DNA from: Nocardia spumae
GTDB taxonomy: Bacteria; Actinomycetota; Actinomycetes; Mycobacteriales; Mycobacteriaceae
Direction of reading: 5' to 3'
Length of the DNA: 64,000 bases
Assembly: GCF_020733635.1 (NCBI RefSeq)
Contig: NZ_JAJFZL010000001.1
Location: 4,278,001 to 4,342,000 of the forward strand
Both the position numbers and the translations under genes were made by a program. This document shows, in pieces, positions 59,701 to 64,000 of the stretch. Position 1 is the first letter of the stretch, and each line of letters starts with the position of its first letter. The notes under the pieces are model-generated. The model was not told the DNA's origin. It did not search any database and worked only from the letters and a program-made list of their open reading frames with translations.

Positions 59701-59718
59701 TCGACCGAATCTCGAGCG
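59701..59718. promoter_or_regulatory. TCGACCG-TCGAGCG repeats, probable SARP site
   Basis: TCGACCG (59701-59707) and TCGAGCG (59712-59718) are 11 bp apart, with a further TCGAGGT at 59742. They lie between the ketoreductase and SnoaL-like genes. The spacing and sequence match the repeats before the ketosynthase gene. Confidence 0.6.
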
Positions 59719-59793
59719 CTGTCGGCGACCGTGGAGCGCGATCGAGGTCCGCCCGGAATCCCGGCGGCCACACCGTCTTCCGAGGAGCCGTCC

Positions 59794-60213
59794 ATGACCA
59801 CTGTCGCCAGCCGTGCCGAGCTGTACGCCGAGGTCCAGCAGTTCTACGCCGATCAGATGCAACGCCTGGACAACCGCGACATCACCGGCTACGCCGAAAC
59901 CTTCACCGAGGACGCCGAATTCGAGCACACCCCCGGACGTCCGCCCGCGCGCACCCGCGCCGGGATCGTGTCGGATCTGGTGGAGTTCCACAAGCGGTTC
60001 GACAGCGATCCGATGCAACGCCGGCACTGGTTCAACATGATCAACCTTTCCCCGCGCGACGACGGCAGCATCGGCGCCACCATGTACTGCCTGGTGGTCA
60101 AGATCCGGCCCGGCGCAGCGCCGGAGATCGCGCCGAGCTGTGTGGTGCACGACGTGCTCGTCCGCATCGACGGTGAACTGCGCACCCACTCCCGCCGAGT
60201 CACCCACGACTGA
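59794..60213 (+). CDS. SnoaL/NTF2-like protein
   Basis: A 139-residue alpha+beta-barrel protein: VQQFYADQMQRLDNRDITGY, then FTEDAEFEHTPGRPPARTRA and RDDGSIGATMYCLVVKI. SnoaL-like proteins act as cyclases or hydroxylation helpers in aromatic polyketide pathways. AGGAG precedes the ATG. It is divergent from the ketoreductase across the TCGAG repeats and starts an operon with the nitroreductase. Confidence 0.85.
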   Translation: MTTVASRAELYAEVQQFYADQMQRLDNRDITGYAETFTEDAEFEHTPGRPPARTRAGIVSDLVEFHKRFDSDPMQRRHWFNMINLSPRDDGSIGATMYCLVVKIRPGAAPEIAPSCVVHDVLVRIDGELRTHSRRVTHD

Positions 60214-60245
60214 CCGAAACCACAACCCCGACAAGGAGTTACGCT

Positions 60246-60857
60246 GTGAGCACCGCTCAGCCCACCACCCACCTCACCCTCGCGGCCGAAGCCCAGGACC
60301 TGCTGTTCCGCACGGCCCGCACCGCCAACACCTTCACCGACGAGCCGGTGAGCGACGAGCAGATCCGCGAGATCTACGACCTGGTCAAATACGCGCCGAC
60401 CTCGATGAATCAGCAGCCGCTGCGCATCGTGCTGGTCCGCGGCGCCGAAGCACGTGCCGCCCTCGTCGAGCACATGCTCGACAACAACAAGCCCAAGACC
60501 GAAAAGGCGCCACTGACCGCGATTCTGGCCGCCGACCTCAATTTCCACGACCACTTGCCGAAGGTCTTCCCGCACGTCCCCGACGCCAAGGACTACTTCG
60601 CCGACGACGACTATCGTGCCGAGTCGGCGCGGTTCAACGCGCTGATCCAGATCGGCTACTTCATTCTCGGCATCCGCGCCGCGGGCCTGGCGGCCGGCCC
60701 GATGAACGGGTTCGACGCCGCCGGTGTCGACAAGGAGTTCTTCCCCGAGGGCACGCACAGCGCGCTCGTCGTGGTCAACATCGGCAAGCCGGGCCCCGAC
60801 GCCTGGTACCCACGCTCACCGCGACTGGCCTACGACCAAGTCGTCACGACCATGTGA
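60246..60857 (+). CDS. Nitroreductase family protein (RutE-like)
   Basis: The 203-residue FMN enzyme has RTANTFTDEPVSDEQIREIY, then DLVKYAPTSMNQQPLRIVLV and GIRAAGLAAGPMNGFD, blocks of the malonic semialdehyde reductase (RutE/HadB) branch. In this cluster it may reduce a quinone or an enone of the polyketide. AAGGAG lies before GTG 60246. It is the last gene of the operon and is followed by a terminator hairpin. Confidence 0.87.
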   Translation: MSTAQPTTHLTLAAEAQDLLFRTARTANTFTDEPVSDEQIREIYDLVKYAPTSMNQQPLRIVLVRGAEARAALVEHMLDNNKPKTEKAPLTAILAADLNFHDHLPKVFPHVPDAKDYFADDDYRAESARFNALIQIGYFILGIRAAGLAAGPMNGFDAAGVDKEFFPEGTHSALVVVNIGKPGPDAWYPRSPRLAYDQVVTTM

Positions 60858-60872
60858 CATCGACGCCGGAGA

Positions 60873-60898
60873 GCCCGATCGGAACACCCCGGTCGGGC
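60873..60898 (+). terminator. Terminator after the nitroreductase gene
   Basis: GCCCGATCGG (60873-60882) pairs with CCGGTCGGGC (60889-60898) with one G-T pair and a six-base loop, 16 bp after the stop codon. It marks the right end of the polyketide cluster. Confidence 0.65.
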
Positions 60899-61053
60899 AT
60901 TCCGATCCGGCCGCCGGTGAGGTGCCCGTACAGGCCGCGCCGGTCATCGCTGTACCTGCCGGTGGATGCGGCCGGCCCACCCTGGCGCGATCAGCTGATC
61001 GGTCCGGATCTCGAAACCGCGAGCCGCGGGGTGGTTCACCCAGTGCTGGGCGC

Positions 61054-61422
61054 TCAGGATGCGGCACGGGTGGTGGCGGCTTCCGCGGTGGTGATGATCT
61101 GCAGCAGAACGTTTCTGGCTGCGTTGATCTCGGCCGACCGCTGCTCGAGGACGCGCAGCTGGGCATGCAGCGCGTCCAGTACGCCGGGGCAGGGCAGGAC
61201 CGCGGCCTCAGCGTTGGTGCAGGGAAGGATCTGGCGGATGATGCGGATGGGTAGGCCGGCCGCGAGCAGAGACCGAATCCGCAGAACTGTCGTGGTGGCG
61301 GTCTCGTCATAGGTCCGGTACCCGTTGGACTGACGCTCGGGCCGCAGCAGCCCCGCCCGTTCGTAGTGGCGCAGGAGGCGGTCGCTGGTCCCGGTCCGCT
61401 CGGCGAGTTCTCCGATGAGCAC
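61054..61422 (-). CDS. MerR family transcriptional regulator
   Basis: A 122-residue protein: LIGELAERTGTSDRLLRHYE, then RLLRPERQ-type wing residues (QSNGYRTYDETA) and a dimer helix. Two cysteines (ILPCTNAEAAVLPCPG) lie at the effector end. GTG 61422 follows AGAGG. It is divergent from the amidohydrolase gene with an inverted repeat between them, so it probably activates that gene. Confidence 0.85.
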   Translation of the reverse strand: MLIGELAERTGTSDRLLRHYERAGLLRPERQSNGYRTYDETATTTVLRIRSLLAAGLPIRIIRQILPCTNAEAAVLPCPGVLDALHAQLRVLEQRSAEINAARNVLLQIITTAEAATTRAAS

Positions 61423-61438
61423 CGTGTTTCCTCTCAGG

Positions 61439-61461
61439 CTTGACCTTCCAACAGTGTCAAG
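61439..61461. promoter_or_regulatory. MerR-type operator CTTGAC/GTCAAG
   Basis: CTTGAC (61439-61444) and GTCAAG (61456-61461) are perfect inverted arms with an 11-bp spacer, and the left arm includes a TTGACC -35 for the rightward gene. This is the usual geometry of MerR-controlled promoters. Confidence 0.6.
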
Positions 61462-61519
61462 GAGCAACAGTGGGGTTGCCCTGCCGCATTCCGGCGCCGG
61501 CCCTGCTCTGGAGGAACCC

Positions 61520-62308
61520 TTGATCATCGATGCTCACAGTCATGTCCACGACCCGGTCGAAAGCCACCTGGCCGCCCTGAACGACGCGGGGGTGGATCGC
61601 GCCGTGCTCTTCGGGACCAGACCGCATCCGGAACGGGCCGGGGATCTTGTATCACTGCGTCGCGAAATGAGTGTCCTCGACAACGCGCTGGCGGGCGGCG
61701 AGAACAGTATCGACAGATATCGCACCGCGTGGGCGGAGCTTCATGAGACCCTGGCCGCGCACCCGAGCCGGTTCATCGGGTTCGGCTCCGTGCCGGTGGA
61801 CCTGCCCGCGCGGGACATCGCGGCCCTGATCGACCGCGAAGTGGTGGGCCGCGGACTACGCGGCATCGGGGAACTCACACCTCCCGCGGGTGAGGCTGCC
61901 CGGATCGAGCCGGTGCTCGCCGCAGCGCACGACCACAGTGGGCTGCCTGTCGTTGTCCACGGTTTCGCCCCCACCACTGCCCAAGACCTGCGCACCTTGT
62001 CCCGCCTCGCCGCGCAATATCCGAAGGTTCCGCTGGTGGTCAGCCAGCTCGGCGGGATGAACTGGATGGAGGCCATCGAACTGGTGCGGGACACACCGAG
62101 CATGTACTTGGAACTGTCCACAGCCACCATCATCTTCGCGGTGCGTCTGGCGATACACGAAATTCCCGAGCGAACGCTGTTCGGCTCGGATGCCCCCTAC
62201 GGTGATCCCGTGCTCGCGCGCACCGCCATAGAACGGGTCACCCCTCCCGGCGAGGTCCGTGACCTGGTGCTCGGAGGAAACCTGGGCAAGCTCCTGGGCA
62301 TCCTCTGA
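61520..62308 (+). CDS. Amidohydrolase-2 family TIM-barrel hydrolase
   Basis: A 262-residue metal-dependent hydrolase or decarboxylase: LIIDAHSHVHDPVESHLAAL with the HxH metal site, GIGELTPPAGEAARIEPVL, VVVHGFAPTT, and FGSDAPYGDPVLARTAIERV with the aspartate. The start is TTG 61520 because GGAGGAACCC precedes it and the domain begins right there; the upstream frame covers the operator. Control by the divergent MerR protein is likely. Substrate unknown. Confidence 0.84.
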   Translation: MIIDAHSHVHDPVESHLAALNDAGVDRAVLFGTRPHPERAGDLVSLRREMSVLDNALAGGENSIDRYRTAWAELHETLAAHPSRFIGFGSVPVDLPARDIAALIDREVVGRGLRGIGELTPPAGEAARIEPVLAAAHDHSGLPVVVHGFAPTTAQDLRTLSRLAAQYPKVPLVVSQLGGMNWMEAIELVRDTPSMYLELSTATIIFAVRLAIHEIPERTLFGSDAPYGDPVLARTAIERVTPPGEVRDLVLGGNLGKLLGIL

Positions 62309-62417
62309 ACCGGGGCCCGCGGCCCGGTCAGGACGGTGCCTCGGCGATCGCACGGACCCGCGGCCTAGGATCGAGGTATTCCGATTGCCGGAGAGCGTGA
62401 ACAGACAAGGGGCACCG

Positions 62418-63254
62418 GTGGTTTCAGCACGCGAGCTGTGGGCAGTGTTCGAGCCGATCCACGCCGTGACCTATTTCGCCCCCGAATGCCGGGCCGAGTT
62501 CGAACAGGCAGGCCTGCGCGGATTCTGGCGCGGCTATTTCGCCGGGCGAGCGGCACCGCTCGGGCCGGTCGGTCCCGGCCTGGTCACGGCGACATTCTTC
62601 GGTTTCGCCCCGGCGATGGTCGCCCGAGCACTGCCCGGCGTCTGGGAGCTGGCGACCCCCCGGCAAGTGCTCACCGCCCGCAGTTCGGGCGCCCGCGCCG
62701 CCCTGACCCGACTCGGCGCCCACGACGACGACTACGCCGAAGCAGCCGAACTCGCCCGACGCGCCGCGACCGCGGTGGATATCGCGGGCAAGCCCCTCGC
62801 CGCCGCCAACGCCGAACTTGTCTGGCCCACCGACCCCCTGTCGATGCTGTGGCACGCCTGCACGGTGCTGCGCGAGCACCGCGGCGACGGCCATGTCGCA
62901 GCCCTGACCGCGGCCGGACTCACCGGATGCCAGAGCCTGGCCTGGCGCGCCGCCACCGATGCCGACCGCGAGATCCTGCAACCGGCCCGCGGCTGGGACG
63001 ATGCGCAGTGGGACCGTGCCCGCACCGGATTGATCGAACGAGGCTGGCTCGACGACCACGGACGTCCCACCACGGCCGGGCATGCCGAGTTCGCCGAAAT
63101 CGAAAGACGCACCGACGAATTGGCCTTTCGCCCGTGGCGGGAGTCCGGCGTCACAGCGACCGAACGCCTCGCCGCGCTGCTGCGCCCATTGGCCCGCGCC
63201 GCCCATGCCGCGATGCCCGGCCGCACCCCCATCGGCGCCCTCCCCCGCCCCTGA
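62418..63254 (+). CDS. SCO6745-type helical protein
   Basis: The 278-residue protein is built from helices: ELWAVFEPIHAVTYFAPECR, GFWRGYFAGRAAPLGPVGPG, WPTDPLSMLWHACTVLREHR, and a final winged-helix-like part. This pattern belongs to a family of actinobacterial proteins of unknown function often labelled SCO6745. GTG 62418 with AAGGGG five bases before is preferred to GTG 62397. It stands alone. Confidence 0.75.
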   Translation: MVSARELWAVFEPIHAVTYFAPECRAEFEQAGLRGFWRGYFAGRAAPLGPVGPGLVTATFFGFAPAMVARALPGVWELATPRQVLTARSSGARAALTRLGAHDDDYAEAAELARRAATAVDIAGKPLAAANAELVWPTDPLSMLWHACTVLREHRGDGHVAALTAAGLTGCQSLAWRAATDADREILQPARGWDDAQWDRARTGLIERGWLDDHGRPTTAGHAEFAEIERRTDELAFRPWRESGVTATERLAALLRPLARAAHAAMPGRTPIGALPRP

Positions 63255-63424
63255 ACCACTTCCCACAACGATAGCGACGATCACGTGTGCGGGCACTGAT
63301 GACGTTCCCGGCCGTGGAATCCGAGGACGCCGGCGGCGAAACCTGCGCCCCGGCGCTGATACCGCTGTGTGGGTGGCGCGTCTGCGCACTCACCGTGGGC
63401 AGGGCGGCGCGTATTCCCCAAGAT

Positions 63425-64000
63425 CTACTGCCCCTCCTGGTCGGCGACCAGCTGGCGCGCGACGATGATCGGGCACTCGACCGACTGCACGACAGCGCGA
63501 CTGGTGGAACCGAGCAACATTCCGACGAATCCCCCACGCCCGTGGCTGCCCACGACCACCAGCTGCGCATCCACGGAGTGGGTCAGCAACGCTCGGGCGG
63601 GCCGGTCGCGGACGACGATACTGTGCACCGGGACATCGGGGTGACGTTCGCGGTGGGCGGCCAGGCTTTCCGCCAGGAGCGTGAACTCCTTGTCGCGCGC
63701 CTGTTCCCACGCATCGGTTGGCACATCGCCGCCACTGGAATCGCTCCAGCACCGCAGCGCGATGACCGCGACACCGCGCAGTGCGGCCTCGTCGAACGCA
63801 ATCACGACCGCCGGCGCGCTGTTGGCACTCCCATCGGTACCGACGAGGACCGCCTTGTCCGCAGCGACCGGGTCGTTACCCGACGTCGTGCGGACGATGG
63901 CGACCGGGCAGTGCGCGTGGTGCACCACGGCCGAACTCACCGAACCGAGCAGCGCGCGCTGGAAGGCGCCACGGCCCCTGCTGCCGACCACGAGCATGCG
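63425..64000 (-). CDS. Universal stress protein, partial
   Basis: The gene runs off the right edge. What is visible is the end of a first UspA domain (LVVGSRGRGAFQRALLGSVS) and a complete second one (AVLVGTDGSANSAPAVVIAF, then LVVVGSHGRGGFVGMLLGST) with the ATP-binding G-2x-G-9x-G(S/T) signature. Two-domain universal stress proteins are abundant in actinomycetes and respond to hypoxia and starvation. Confidence 0.92.
   Translation of the reverse strand, partial: RMLVVGSRGRGAFQRALLGSVSSAVVHHAHCPVAIVRTTSGNDPVAADKAVLVGTDGSANSAPAVVIAFDEAALRGVAVIALRCWSDSSGGDVPTDAWEQARDKEFTLLAESLAAHRERHPDVPVHSIVVRDRPARALLTHSVDAQLVVVGSHGRGGFVGMLLGSTSRAVVQSVECPIIVARQLVADQEGQ

Noticed and set aside
59608..60234. N-terminal extension of the ketoreductase frame
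   Set aside because: It is antisense to the SnoaL-like gene and covers the control region; GGAGGAG with ATG 59607 is a clear start.

Overview
The window is GC-rich DNA with GTG and TTG starts, dense overlapping operons and many TetR, MarR and MerR regulators. Its gene families (Eis-like acetyltransferase, type II NADH dehydrogenase, SoxR of the four-cysteine type, a SARP regulator with a type II polyketide cluster, a tRNA-integrated actinobacterial element) point to an actinomycete. Nocardia or a close relative is my best guess, but that is inference from gene content only.

Bases 1-10,965 are chromosomal: the edge of an MFS transporter with its TetR repressor, a broken short-chain dehydrogenase, an Eis-type acetyltransferase, a flavin-dependent monooxygenase that has lost its start next to a DEAD-box RNA helicase, a trans-aconitate methyltransferase, an odd chimeric ORF made of two redox-gene ends, NDH-2 and a secreted CAP-domain protein.

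Bases 11,070-32,511 hold an integrated element of about 21 kb. It sits in the 3' end of tRNA-Pro(GGG), and a 43-bp direct copy of the tRNA end marks the far side. From the left come a tyrosine integrase and an excisionase, then one long leftward operon (25,252 to 12,461) of tightly overlapping genes: a DUF2637 protein, a VirD4/TraG-like coupling ATPase, a replication-relaxation protein, a CHC2-TOPRIM primase, an orphan C5 methyltransferase and many small unknowns. Five successive genes of this operon end in almost the same sequence, encoding DWGLDR-like tails that also supply the ribosome binding site of the next gene. The right third carries cargo: a small probable ribbon-helix-helix protein behind an elaborate palindromic operator, an XRE regulator with a sugar epimerase, a block of very long nested palindromes, and a divergent pair (a 953-residue DUF4365 nuclease-like protein and a GIY-YIG-like protein) that I propose as a candidate defence module. 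Directly after the right attachment site lie a decayed second integrase and excisionase of the same family, so two related elements were inserted in tandem.

Bases 34,061-45,603 are mixed chromosome: a SoxR cassette (SoxR, FMN reductase, ABM-deazaflavin reductase fusion), a lipoprotein agmatine deiminase with a TetR regulator, a small alarmone synthetase, decayed transposon pieces, an alpha/beta hydrolase, a Nudix protein, a VOC protein, and an Old Yellow Enzyme with its MarR regulator.

Bases 46,116-60,857 form a compact type II polyketide cluster: a SARP activator; a dedicated acetyl-CoA carboxylase (AccC, fused AccD-AccA, AccB); ketosynthase, chain-length factor, ACP and di-domain aromatase/cyclase; a metallo-beta-lactamase-fold enzyme, FAD monooxygenase, esterase, ketoreductase, SnoaL-like protein and a nitroreductase. 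TCGAG repeats at 11-bp spacing lie in both divergent control regions, which fits co-control by the SARP. The end of the window holds a MerR-amidohydrolase pair, a helical protein of the SCO6745 type and a partial universal stress protein.
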